A stretch of DNA of 21,103 bases, taken from the NCBI GenBank assembly GCA_018062165.1, contig JAGOSU010000006.1:1-21103 (forward strand), written 5' to 3'. Within the stretch, counting starts at the first letter, position 1. Each line of letters begins with the position of its first letter. Source of the DNA: Minisyncoccota bacterium. Lineage in GTDB: Bacteria; Patescibacteriota; Minisyncoccia; Phycocordibacterales; Phycocordibacteraceae. The translations under genes were made by a program, and so were the position numbers. The notes beneath the pieces were generated by a model. The model ran no database searches, had not been told where the DNA came from, and saw nothing but the letters and a program-made list of their open reading frames with translations. Below, piece after piece: positions 1-6,516 of the stretch.

Positions 1-1484
1 CCGGTTGCGGAAGAAGTAAGGCCGTTGAGTGCTACTGTGCCGTTTACAGAAAAAGTACGCCAAGGAGTAGTAGAGGAAATGCCGACGTTCCCTGTGGTGT
101 TGAGGTATACGCGCGCAACTCCATTTGTAACTAATTGCACAGGCGTAGCGTTAGTGGAGCCGATTTGCGCGGTATCTCCACTCAAGCCAAAATGAGCAGA
201 GTATGTGTTAGGATTCGTAATAAAATAGCCGCCGAGTGTACTGTTTGGAGTGTATGCGTCGATAACTCTATTTGGTCCAGACCCTGAGAAGTCTGTGAGA
301 GTGATTCCCGTCGTTGCGGAATCTGCATCAAGCGCCAACCTTGAGACTGGACTCGTTGTCGCAATACCAAGTCTTCCGTTTACTGTGACTGACTGATTTG
401 CTATTGAAGCATCAAAAACTCCGTAGATGAGTGCGGTTGAAGCAGACCCTCCTTTGTTATCTATATAGAGCCGGTTCGAGTTTGTCTCGTTAAGACCGGC
501 GCTGTATCCGAGAAATACGTTGCTTGAACCCGTGGAGTAGTACCCAGCCCCGTAGCCCACTGCAGTATTGTTGTTTGCAGTCGCCGTTGAGTTGAACGTA
601 CCATATCCAACTAGGACATTGTTACTTGAGTTGGTTTGGAGTCCATTTCCAGCGTTGTGTCCTAACGCAACATTGTATGAGCCTGTCGTCAGATTATAGA
701 GGCTGAGCGGCGACATGGACGTGTTTTGAGTGCCACTCGTAATCGAATAACCAGACGTATATCCCAAAGCGGTATTGCCGTTACCTATAACATTTTTAAG
801 TGCATCTTCACCAACCGAGGTATTGTTGTCTCCAGTTATATTAAACATCTGCGAATCCCAACCAATGGCGGTGTTATTGATGCCGTCCTGAAGCAGTTGC
901 AGAGCATGTAGACCGATACCCATGTTGCCTGCACCACTCGTAATGTCATAGCCATCGTCGTTGCCAAAGAAGAAATTTGCAACACTCGGATTGTTATTTA
1001 TGACGATATAAGCATTATCAATAATCGCATGACCGTTTACTTCGAGAGGCGCACGTGGGCTTGTCGTTCCAATTCCGACCAAACCATTTGTGTTTACCAA
1101 GAACGCCGTTGAAGTCGCAAATGCAGCGGTCGATGTTGATATAACAAAAAGTGGTACTGCCCCACCAGCTTTTCCGGCAATGCTAAATTGCGCTGATGGC
1201 GATGTTGTGCCAATGCCGACATTTCCATTCGACAATATTGTGATTGAGGAAGTTGCTGTTAGTACGCCACCATTCGCCGCATAGTACGGGACTTGTCCGG
1301 TCGTTCCAGTTCCAACGACCGTTTGAACACCACAATTCAAATCGGTAGGCGCACACGCAGGGTCAAGCGTTTCGCCCGGCGCATACAAAGCGGCTTGCGC
1401 TGGAAGCGCAGAAAGTAAGAAAACTAACGCAAAAACTGCGAGTGTATATTTCCTACCCCCCCCCCGCGATTCGGCCAAGTTCAT
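1..1484 (-). CDS. Secreted repeat-rich surface protein, 3' end beyond window
   Basis: The frame is open from ATG 1484 to the window edge (494 codons seen), so the C-terminus is missing. A short basic N-terminus (RKYTLAV) precedes a hydrophobic stretch ending ALPAQA, a signal peptide probably cut before ALYAPGETLDP. The mature part carries several spaced motifs of the type NVGIGTTSP, LVGIGTTSP, RLGIATTSP and NVGISSTTP, followed by beta-type sequence. Between them lies a block of NNTAIGW, NTALGY and NTAVGYGAG units resembling head repeats of YadA-like adhesins and phage tail fibres. The opening YAPGETLDPACAPTDLNC and the GIGTTSP motif are common in CPR surface proteins, by recall. Codons 7-10 contain a run of ten G, so a one-base slip would kill the frame. 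It is likely exported and displayed outside the cell; ligand and anchoring are unknown. Confidence 0.85.
   Translation of the reverse strand, partial: MNLAESRGGGRKYTLAVFALVFLLSALPAQAALYAPGETLDPACAPTDLNCGVQTVVGTGTTGQVPYYAANGGVLTATSSITILSNGNVGIGTTSPSAQFSIAGKAGGAVPLFVISTSTAAFATSTAFLVNTNGLVGIGTTSPRAPLEVNGHAIIDNAYIVINNNPSVANFFFGNDDGYDITSGAGNMGIGLHALQLLQDGINNTAIGWDSQMFNITGDNNTSVGEDALKNVIGNGNTALGYTSGYSITSGTQNTSMSPLSLYNLTTGSYNVALGHNAGNGLQTNSSNNVLVGYGTFNSTATANNNTAVGYGAGYYSTGSSNVFLGYSAGLNETNSNRLYIDNKGGSASTALIYGVFDASIANQSVTVNGRLGIATTSPVSRLALDADSATTGITLTDFSGSGPNRVIDAYTPNSTLGGYFITNPNTYSAHFGLSGDTAQIGSTNATPVQLVTNGVARVYLNTTGNVGISSTTPWRTFSVNGTVALNGLTSSAT
1456..1465 (-). repeat. Ten-base G tract inside the surface-protein signal peptide
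   Basis: Ten consecutive C on the plus strand, read as ten G in the coding strand 19 nt after the A of the ATG. It encodes the Gly-rich stretch just before the basic and hydrophobic parts of the signal peptide. Tracts of this length are known slippage sites in contingency loci of other bacteria. As read here the gene is in frame. Confidence 0.9.
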
Positions 1485-1492
1485 TTGACCAA

Positions 1493-1498
1493 ATTATA
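1493..1498 (-). promoter_or_regulatory. -10 element (TATAAT) of the surface-protein gene
   Basis: A perfect TATAAT lies 8 nt before the ATG at 1484, so transcription would start at or next to the start codon (leaderless). No convincing -35 and no Shine-Dalgarno are visible. A second C run of eight bases lies upstream at 1529-1536. Confidence 0.6.
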
Positions 1499-1575
1499 AC
1501 CCAAGTTCGGTGCGCTATGCGTGCCGAACCCCCCCCTGTGTACAGCAACATATTTTCGCCCCGCACCACAAAAAT

Positions 1576-1662
1576 CCGCACCCACGCTCTTTGCTTTTCC
1601 ATTCTCTTGCATTCCACCGCCGAAACAAATCAGGAAAGCAAGGAAAAGAGCGTGGGGTGCGG
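1576..1662. repeat. Long imperfect hairpin
   Basis: Arms 1576-1600 and 1642-1662 are near reverse complements (core GCACCC-ACGCTCTT against AAGAGCGTGGGGTGC) with a one-base bulge, a short internal loop and a loop of about 41 nt. Confidence 0.6.
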
Positions 1663-1665
1663 AGG

Positions 1666-1685
1666 AGCCGCCGTCCTCGGCGGCT
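1666..1685. repeat. Perfect 8-bp hairpin with 4-nt loop
   Basis: AGCCGCCG, loop TCCT, CGGCGGCT. No T tract follows on either strand, so it is not a typical intrinsic terminator. Confidence 0.7.
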
Positions 1686-1693
1686 GGGGTGTT

Positions 1694-1713
1694 CCCGCGC
1701 GTCCGCGCGCGGG
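1694..1713. repeat. Perfect 8-bp hairpin with 4-nt loop
   Basis: CCCGCGCG, loop TCCG, CGCGCGGG. It starts 8 nt after the previous hairpin and has the same arm and loop lengths, suggesting one structured unit. Confidence 0.7.
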
Positions 1714-1793
1714 TGAGCGCCGAGTCCGCGAGGCGCGAGAGGTCAGGGGTTGGGGTGAGTGGAGAAATAGGTTCGAGCGTGGTTCAATAGGGA

Positions 1794-1896
1794 CTCCAAA
1801 ATCAAACCCAATTCGGATTTTCCGGATTTAGCCCGCGCCGAATGCAATTCCCCCCAATGAATTAAAGGCATTCCGCGCGCTTCGCGCGCGTGGAGG
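1794..1896 (+). repeat. Left copy of the 103-bp inverted repeat
   Basis: It is identical, in reverse complement, to 3695-3797. Resemblance continues to 1937 (against 3663-3694) after a small indel and an insertion of about 11 nt, so this copy matches the 3' end of the recombinase gene. It contains a 7-bp hairpin CGCGCGC-TTC-GCGCGCG. Confidence 0.95.
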
Positions 1897-1989
1897 TGGG
1901 TTCACAAAATTCCAAATCCGAAAATTTTCTGGAGGGGACAATACAAATACATGGTGTGCTTACCCCTCCCTCCCGTGCGCGCACTACTT

Positions 1990-2022
1990 CCGCCGTTTTT
2001 AGGAAAAATTATAAAACGGCGG
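1990..2022. repeat. 10-bp hairpin downstream of the XRE gene
   Basis: CCGCCGTTTT and AAAACGGCGG flank a 13-nt AT-rich loop. It lies 12 nt past the stop of the minus-strand regulator. No T run follows the stem in the gene's direction, so a terminator role is possible but not typical. Confidence 0.55.
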
Positions 2023-2034
2023 ACTCCCCGCAAT

Positions 2035-2250
2035 TCATTTCAATAGTTCGCTGGTAGATACTCCGACCGCTTTTGCTAACTTTGCAATTGTTGCGAGCGT
2101 AGGGTTACGCTTCCCATTTTCTATATCGCTCACAAAACTCCGGGCGACATTAAGCGCACGCGCAATGTCGCCCTGCGAGATAGACTTTTTCGTTCTAATT
2201 TTTTTCAGATTCCGACCGAGCTGTTGCGCCTCGCTTTTCATTCTCCACAC
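2035..2250 (-). CDS. XRE-family HTH repressor, 71 aa
   Basis: A single helix-turn-helix domain fills the protein: LGRNLKKIRTKKSISQGDIA, then ALNVARSFVSDIENGKRNPT, then LAKAVGVSTSELL, the classic lambda-Cro/C1 layout with recognition helix around SFVSDIENG. The longest reading starts with GTG at 2250; ATG 2241 (MKSEAQQ) is equally plausible and would give 68 aa. Neither has a properly spaced ribosome binding site. The gene is divergent from the recombinase with 53 nt between them, and a 7-bp inverted repeat lies in that gap. By analogy with small integrative elements, it probably represses the recombinase and itself. DNA-binding function is clear; the regulated target is inferred. Confidence 0.9.
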   Translation of the reverse strand: MWRMKSEAQQLGRNLKKIRTKKSISQGDIARALNVARSFVSDIENGKRNPTLATIAKLAKAVGVSTSELLK

Positions 2251-2278
2251 TATAACGGTTTGATATATTATGTGGGAA

Positions 2279-2298
2279 TAGTATCGTATAAGATACTA
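2279..2298. promoter_or_regulatory. Candidate operator between regulator and recombinase
   Basis: TAGTATC, six-base spacer GTATAA, GATACTA: a perfect 7-bp dyad just before the recombinase ATG (2304). It covers the likely -10 region (TAAGAT 2289-2294). Its size and place suit a dimeric XRE repressor. A TTGATA at 2260-2265 is too far away to be a good -35. Confidence 0.6.
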
Positions 2299-2303
2299 GT
2301 GGT

Positions 2304-3857
2304 ATGATAAAATATTTTCTCTACGCCCGCAAAAGCACCGATGTCGAGGACAAGCAAGTTTTGTCCATTGAGGCACAACTTTCCGAATTGCGTTCACTCG
2401 CTAAACGCGAGGGACTAGAAATCGCTGAAGAGTTTGTTGAAAAGAAATCCGCAAAGATTCCCGGTCGCCTACTTTTCAACGACATGATGTCGCGCATTGG
2501 ACGCGGCGAAGCGCAAGGAATAATCTGCTGGAAAATTGACCGGCTCGCGCGAAATCCTGTAGACGGCGGACAAGTACAGTGGCTGTTGCAACAAGGCGTG
2601 ATTTGCCACATCCAAACGCACGACCGTTCGCACTACCCAAACGACAATGTATTGATGATGTCCGTTGAACTCGGCATGGCGAATGAGTACATTCGCCAAC
2701 TCTCCGCGAATACCGCGCGTGGTTTACGGCAGAAAGCGCGAACGGGTGTGTACCCCGGCCTTGCCCCTATCGGCTACCTGAACGACCCGCGCACCAAAAC
2801 TATTCGTGTTCACAAGAAAAACGCAAAACTCGTTCAAGAACTATTTGAACAATACGCAATCGGAAAAGTATCCCTCGACGACCTGACAGCGTGGCTCGAA
2901 AAGTCCGGCACGATGTCCAAAGGAAATCGTCGTATCCATATCTCTCGCGTTTCCTTTATCCTCCAAAACCCTTTTTACTACGGCCACTTCCGCTACGCCG
3001 GAGAAACCCACGAAGGGACACATACTCCCATTATCTCAAAAGAACTCTTTGACCGCGCAAATACCGTCCTCCGCAGTCGCGGCCGAACACTTGCGACAAA
3101 AGCCGTTCCAAGTCCGTATACCGGCTTGTTGCGCTGTGGTGGGTGCGGAATGGCCATTACCGCTGAAGTGAAAGAAAAGCACCAAAAGAACGGCAACATC
3201 CATCACTACACTTATTATCGTTGTACCCGCAAATCAAAGACGCAAAAATGCGCCGAGTCGCCGATACGAAGCGAATTACTCAATTCGCAACTCTCGGCTC
3301 TGCTCGGCAAATACTGTATGCCGAGGGAATGGGTATCGCCGTTTCTCGCGCTTCTCGACCGCGAAGCCGCAGACGCTTCTACAAGCGCGTCTGCGGCCGT
3401 GAATGGCTTGCGCGAGCAAATTTTAGAAATTTCGCGCACTCTCGCTCGCCTTACCGATTTATATGTTGCCGAGGACTTAGAGCGCGAAGAGTACCTTTCG
3501 CGTCGCAAGTCCCTTATGTCCGACAAGCGGACTTTGGAGGAACAAATCGGCAAACTCGAACAAGCCCCAACCCTGTGGGTTGAACCTGTTCGCAACTGGA
3601 TTTTGGACGCTTCGCGTCTGGGTGAAATCGCAAAGAGCGAGGACTATGCCTCGAAAAAATTGCCCCTCCAGAAAATTTTCGGATTGAACCTCACCCTCCA
3701 CGCGCGCGAAGCGCGCGGAATGCCTTTAATTCATTGGGGGGAATTGCATTCGGCGCGGGCTAAATCCGGAAAATCCGAATTGGGTTTGATTTTGGAGCCA
3801 CCGGCCAGGATTGAACTGGCGACCTTCTCGTTACGAGTGAGATGCTCTACCAACTGA
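2304..3857 (+). CDS. Large serine recombinase, 517 aa
   Basis: N-terminal resolvase domain with catalytic Ser11 in YARKSTD and the conserved WKIDRLARNP and LMMSVELGMANEY segments. Next comes the recombinase domain (about 150-270, from GLRQKARTGVYPGLAPIGY), a zinc-ribbon (CGGCGM near 280, CTRK..C near 310) and a coiled-coil-rich part (about 365-425). It should cut and rejoin DNA through a phosphoserine link, for integration, excision or inversion. The last 54 or so codons lie in the right inverted repeat and then run antisense through tRNA-Thr(CGT), giving an ending ILEPPARIELATF and so on that is a tRNA-derived artefact of the insertion site. If the segment were inverted, the frame would read SLLNHARTYFSTHPNP then stop. 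The start ATG has no Shine-Dalgarno. Confidence 0.92.
   Translation: MIKYFLYARKSTDVEDKQVLSIEAQLSELRSLAKREGLEIAEEFVEKKSAKIPGRLLFNDMMSRIGRGEAQGIICWKIDRLARNPVDGGQVQWLLQQGVICHIQTHDRSHYPNDNVLMMSVELGMANEYIRQLSANTARGLRQKARTGVYPGLAPIGYLNDPRTKTIRVHKKNAKLVQELFEQYAIGKVSLDDLTAWLEKSGTMSKGNRRIHISRVSFILQNPFYYGHFRYAGETHEGTHTPIISKELFDRANTVLRSRGRTLATKAVPSPYTGLLRCGGCGMAITAEVKEKHQKNGNIHHYTYYRCTRKSKTQKCAESPIRSELLNSQLSALLGKYCMPREWVSPFLALLDREAADASTSASAAVNGLREQILEISRTLARLTDLYVAEDLEREEYLSRRKSLMSDKRTLEEQIGKLEQAPTLWVEPVRNWILDASRLGEIAKSEDYASKKLPLQKIFGLNLTLHAREARGMPLIHWGELHSARAKSGKSELGLILEPPARIELATFSLRVRCSTN
3695..3797 (-). repeat. Right copy of the 103-bp inverted repeat
   Basis: Reverse complement of 1794-1896 without a mismatch. 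It encodes recombinase residues from about 464 onward and ends at the last base of the tRNA-Thr acceptor stem. Homology stops there: position 3798 no longer matches 1793. Confidence 0.95.
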
Positions 3858-3868
3858 GCTACGGTGGC
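3793..3868 (-). tRNA. tRNA-Thr (anticodon CGT)
   Basis: A 76-nt cloverleaf: acceptor GCCACCG/CGGTGGC, discriminator T, encoded CCA. The anticodon loop CTCGTAA gives CGT, and the T-arm is CCAG-TTCAATC-CTGG. The pair closing the anticodon loop is A-C. The last five bases belong to the inverted repeat of the recombinase cassette, and the recombinase frame overlaps the gene in antisense up to 3857. Confidence 0.95.
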
Positions 3869-3876
3869 GCGTACCT

Positions 3877-3905
3877 TTTATAGCCTTTTAGCGAGGCTCG
3901 CGCAA
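3877..3905 (-). promoter_or_regulatory. Promoter of tRNA-Thr(CGT)
   Basis: On the minus strand TTGCGC (3900-3905), 17-bp spacer, TATAAA (3877-3882), then 8 nt to the tRNA 5' end. Confidence 0.65.
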
Positions 3906-3910
3906 CGCGG

Positions 3911-3916
3911 TATACT
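3911..3916 (+). promoter_or_regulatory. -10 element of the glucose-6-phosphate isomerase gene
   Basis: TATACT ends 7 nt before ATG 3924, so the transcript would be leaderless. No clear -35. It diverges from the tRNA-Thr promoter. Confidence 0.55.
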
Positions 3917-3923
3917 TATTTCT

Positions 3924-4508
3924 ATGGACTTCAACAACGTACCAAAACACTACGCAGCACGTACGCACGAGAAGATGCAGGAGGTACTCCTCCATCCAGA
4001 GCTCCCAGGGCCTTCAGTGCACTACTACATGATTCGTGGCGGCACGGACCAAAGGAACATTACCGTCTGGGAACCTGGGCTTGTGGGTGATGAATACATC
4101 AAAACCTACGGCCACTACCATATAGGAGATCTCGATGAGACGTACTGGATACTCCTTGGCGAGGGAATCATCCTACGACAGAAGATGGGAGCAACACCTG
4201 ACGTCATTGAAGAGTTCACCGCTGTCCCGGTCAAGGCAGGTGACGAGGTCTACATGCCATCAGGCCACGGACACCTCGCCGTGAACATCGGAAAGACCTA
4301 CTTCGTCACCGCAGACGACAGCCCTGTCCACTTTGATGATCCAGACCCAGCAGGACTTCCTGGACACGCTGACTACGCACTCGTAAAGCAGATGAAAGGA
4401 TTCGCCTACTACGTTGTTGAGCGCGACGGAAAGCCTGCCCTGCTGCGCAACCCGCTCTACACAGAGATTCAAAAGGAAGATCTTGGAGGCCTTCCGATCG
4501 TCAACTAA
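3924..4508 (+). CDS. Cupin-type glucose-6-phosphate isomerase, 194 aa
   Basis: It interconverts glucose-6-phosphate and fructose-6-phosphate in the cytoplasm using a metal ion. It belongs to the small cupin PGI family first known from archaea (Pyrococcus), unrelated to the usual 450-550 aa PGI. The cupin motif TYGHYHIGDLDETYWILLGEG gives metal ligands His64, His66 and Glu72, and SGHGHLAVN (114-121) gives the later histidine. Length matches the family. I chose ATG 3924 because the family begins near MDFNNVPK and a -10 element sits 7 nt upstream; a longer open frame runs back into the tRNA. Its product is the substrate of GlmS encoded just downstream, which suggests a supply line to amino-sugar synthesis. 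It ends 3 nt before the convergent tRNA-Thr(GGT). Confidence 0.92.
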   Translation: MDFNNVPKHYAARTHEKMQEVLLHPELPGPSVHYYMIRGGTDQRNITVWEPGLVGDEYIKTYGHYHIGDLDETYWILLGEGIILRQKMGATPDVIEEFTAVPVKAGDEVYMPSGHGHLAVNIGKTYFVTADDSPVHFDDPDPAGLPGHADYALVKQMKGFAYYVVERDGKPALLRNPLYTEIQKEDLGGLPIVN

Positions 4509-4511
4509 TTA

Positions 4512-4587
4512 TGGAGCCGATGTCCGGGATCGAACCGGAGACCTCGTCCTTACCATGGACGCGCTCTACCAACTGAGCTACATCGGC
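4512..4587 (-). tRNA. tRNA-Thr (anticodon GGT)
   Basis: 76 nt: acceptor GCCGATG/CATCGGC, discriminator T, encoded CCA, anticodon stem CGTCC/GGACG around loop ATGGTAA (anticodon GGT). With the CGT isoacceptor 640 bp away, two tRNA-Thr genes flank the isomerase gene. Confidence 0.96.
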
Positions 4588-4595
4588 GTTCCCGC

Positions 4596-4624
4596 ATCCT
4601 AGCCGATTACGGGACTTCTTTCAA
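4596..4624 (-). promoter_or_regulatory. Promoter of tRNA-Thr(GGT)
   Basis: On the minus strand TTGAAA (4619-4624), exactly 17 bp, TAGGAT (4596-4601), 8 nt to the tRNA 5' end. Confidence 0.7.
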
Positions 4625-4629
4625 TCTTC

Positions 4630-4644
4630 ACCAGGTAACCTGGT
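4630..4644. repeat. 15-bp palindrome upstream of glmS
   Basis: ACCAGGT-A-ACCTGGT, arms of 7 with one central base. It lies between the divergent tRNA-Thr and glmS promoters and could be an operator. With arms this close a hairpin is unlikely. Confidence 0.45.
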
Positions 4645-4668
4645 ATGCTTGCGCGAAGTTACTAACGG

Positions 4669-4674
4669 TATACT
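4669..4674 (+). promoter_or_regulatory. -10 element of glmS
   Basis: TATACT 15 nt before the ATG, implying a leader of roughly 8 nt with no Shine-Dalgarno. There is no room for a glmS ribozyme. Confidence 0.5.
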
Positions 4675-4689
4675 CTTCCCATTAACACT

Positions 4690-6516
4690 ATGTGTGGAAT
4701 CGTTGGCTACATAGGCCCCCGCAATGCATCCCCCATTCTGATGAATGGGCTTAGAGCCCTTGAGTACCGAGGCTACGACTCCGCCGGCATCTATATAAGT
4801 GGTGCAGGCTCTATGAAGCGCGCAGGCCAGGTCGCTATGCTTGCTGATGCGCTCCCTGCCTCCTTCGAGGGCACCTGTGGCATCGCACACACCCGCTGGG
4901 CCACCCATGGCGCTCCAACGGAACTCAACGCCCACCCACACTCAGACGAGAGTGGTGAGGTCTGGCTGGTCCATAACGGCATTATCGAGAACTATGCTGA
5001 TATAAAGGAACAGCTTGTTGCCGCCGGCATGACCTTCAAGTCAGACACCGACACCGAAGTCCTCGCTGGCCTCATCGCAAGCAAGTACACAAAGGATGTA
5101 CCACTGGAGGAAGCGGTGGCAGCGGCACTCAAGGAAGTGCGCGGCACCTACGGCCTTGCCGTCGCCAGCAAGCGCGAGCCTGAGAAGATTGTGGCTGCAC
5201 GCCTCGCCTCCCCTATCATGCTTGGCATCGGTAAGGACGAGTACTACGTCGCCTCTGACGCTACACCAATCCTCAAACACACTCGCGACGTCATTTATCT
5301 GGACGACCGCGAAATCGCCGTACTCACTCCCGACGGCTACCGCGTCACCACCCTCTCGCAGGAACCACTCACCAAGGAAGTGGAGACACTCGAGTGGGAT
5401 ATCGAGTCCGCACAGAAGAAAGGCTACGAGCACTTCATGCTCAAGGAGATGATGGAAATCCCCGAAGCAATCGAGAACTCGCTTCGTGGTCGTCTCGTTC
5501 CTTCAAGTGGTGAGGTGAACCTTGGCGGGCTGCGCGATGTACTCCCCCGCATCAAGAAAGTGAAGAACATTGTGATTACCGCCTGCGGCAGTGCCTTTTA
5601 CGCCGCCCAGATTGGTGAGCTTCTTATCGAAGAGCTGACCGGCATCCCAGTCGAGACCGTGCTCGCTTCAGAGCTGCGCTACCGCAGGAATACGATGGAC
5701 CCCGAGAACACCATTCTCTTTGCCATCTCTCAGTCCGGCGAGACACTCGACACGCTTGAAGCTATTCGCGAAGCAAAGCGTCACGGCATACTCTGCCTCG
5801 GCATCGTGAACGTCGTGGGTTCTTCTATCGCTCGCGAAACTGACGCAGGCGTCTACAACCACGCAGGTCCTGAGATAAGCGTCGCCTCAACCAAGGCAGT
5901 GGTCTCTCAGATGACGGTGCTTGCGCTCGTCGCGCTTCTTCTTGGCCGCAACAACGGACTCTCTGCTCCTGAAGGCGAACGCTTGGTGAAGGAGCTTGCC
6001 CGCATTCCTGAACTTGCGCGCTCTATCCTCGCTAACCATGACACAATCCGCGACATCGCTAAGCGCTACGCTGACACTACCGGCGCCTTCTTTCTCGGCC
6101 GCAAGATGCAGTACCCTGTCGCGTACGAGGGCGCTATCAAGCTCAAGGAAATTTCCTACATACACGCTGAAGCCTACGGCGCAGGTGAAATGAAGCACGG
6201 CCCTATCGCGCTCATTGAACCTTCTTTCCTTTCCGTCGTGCTTGCACCGAATGATTCCATGTACGAGAAATCAAAGTCCAACATGCAGGAGATTCGCGCC
6301 CGCGGTGGACGCATTATTGCGATTACAACCGAAGGAAAAGAAAACGACCTTAAGGGCCTTGCTGATGATGTCATCACGGTTCCCGAGGCAGACGAGCTTT
6401 TCATGCCTATACTGACCACCATTCCCCTCCAGCTCTTTGCCTACTACGTCGCACTTGAGCGCGAACTCCCTATCGACAAACCTAGGAATCTTGCGAAGTC
6501 CGTGACTGTCGAGTAA
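4690..6516 (+). CDS. glmS: Glutamine-fructose-6-phosphate aminotransferase (isomerizing), 608 aa
   Basis: It makes glucosamine-6-phosphate from fructose-6-phosphate and glutamine, the first step to UDP-GlcNAc for peptidoglycan and glycans. The N-terminal class II glutaminase domain starts MCGIVGYIG, so Cys2 becomes the N-terminal nucleophile. HTRWATHG (67-74) and HNG (95-97) complete the glutamine site. Two SIS domains follow, the first with ITACGSAFYAAQ and SQSGETLDT, the second with FFLGRKMQYPVAYEGALK-like sequence and HGPIALIE. The end DKPRNLAKSVTVE is the universal GlmS C-terminus that forms part of the active site. Length is normal. The gene overlaps the convergent unknown gene by 35 nt. 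It is preceded by the isomerase that makes its substrate. Confidence 0.98.
   Translation: MCGIVGYIGPRNASPILMNGLRALEYRGYDSAGIYISGAGSMKRAGQVAMLADALPASFEGTCGIAHTRWATHGAPTELNAHPHSDESGEVWLVHNGIIENYADIKEQLVAAGMTFKSDTDTEVLAGLIASKYTKDVPLEEAVAAALKEVRGTYGLAVASKREPEKIVAARLASPIMLGIGKDEYYVASDATPILKHTRDVIYLDDREIAVLTPDGYRVTTLSQEPLTKEVETLEWDIESAQKKGYEHFMLKEMMEIPEAIENSLRGRLVPSSGEVNLGGLRDVLPRIKKVKNIVITACGSAFYAAQIGELLIEELTGIPVETVLASELRYRRNTMDPENTILFAISQSGETLDTLEAIREAKRHGILCLGIVNVVGSSIARETDAGVYNHAGPEISVASTKAVVSQMTVLALVALLLGRNNGLSAPEGERLVKELARIPELARSILANHDTIRDIAKRYADTTGAFFLGRKMQYPVAYEGAIKLKEISYIHAEAYGAGEMKHGPIALIEPSFLSVVLAPNDSMYEKSKSNMQEIRARGGRIIAITTEGKENDLKGLADDVITVPEADELFMPILTTIPLQLFAYYVALERELPIDKPRNLAKSVTVE

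Larger units (their letters stand above)
1485..1793. other. Non-coding GC-rich, hairpin-rich stretch
   Basis: There is no credible gene here; the open frames are low-complexity (Arg/Gly/Pro-rich) and shadow-like. The stretch contains the adhesin promoter, an 8-base C run (1529-1536) and three consecutive inverted repeats (1576-1662, 1666-1685, 1694-1713), then a G-rich part ending at the left inverted repeat. I tried tRNA, tmRNA and RNase P RNA and saw no match. It could be a structured RNA, a regulatory or attachment region, or element debris. Confidence 0.5.
1794..3797. mobile_element. Recombinase cassette bounded by a 103-bp inverted repeat
   Basis: The 2004-bp segment holds an XRE repressor gene and a divergent large serine recombinase gene. 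Its ends are perfect 103-bp inverted copies. The right end lies within the last five encoded bases of tRNA-Thr(CGT), so the repeat supplies the tRNA's terminal stem base, discriminator and CCA. tRNA 3' ends are common integration targets. Simple integration by a site-specific recombinase should leave direct repeats, whereas inverted copies fit an invertible segment, terminal inverted repeats, or a second degraded recombinase tail. I see no target-site duplication. Confidence 0.65.

Noticed and set aside
1485..1793. tmRNA, RNase P RNA or 6S RNA in the hairpin region
   Set aside because: None of the conserved ends or core motifs of these RNAs could be found on either strand.
1760..1797. Possible tRNA remnant left of the cassette (GGTTCGAG, GGTTCAAT, then CTCCA)
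   Set aside because: The T-arm-like bits do not fold: no 5-bp T-stem with a 7-nt loop and no acceptor strand in the right register.
1442..1831. Overlapping plus-strand frames of 129, 89 and 68 codons
   Set aside because: Low-complexity Arg/Gly/Pro-rich translations across hairpins and the antisense of the adhesin start; no coding signature.
1485..3797. Cassette inversion as an on/off switch for the adhesin promoter
   Set aside because: The repeat ends about 300 bp from the adhesin -10, so flipping would leave that promoter unchanged; only read-through from outside could differ.
4590..4690. glmS ribozyme or other riboswitch upstream of glmS
   Set aside because: The predicted leader is only about 8 nt and the ribozyme's conserved core is absent.
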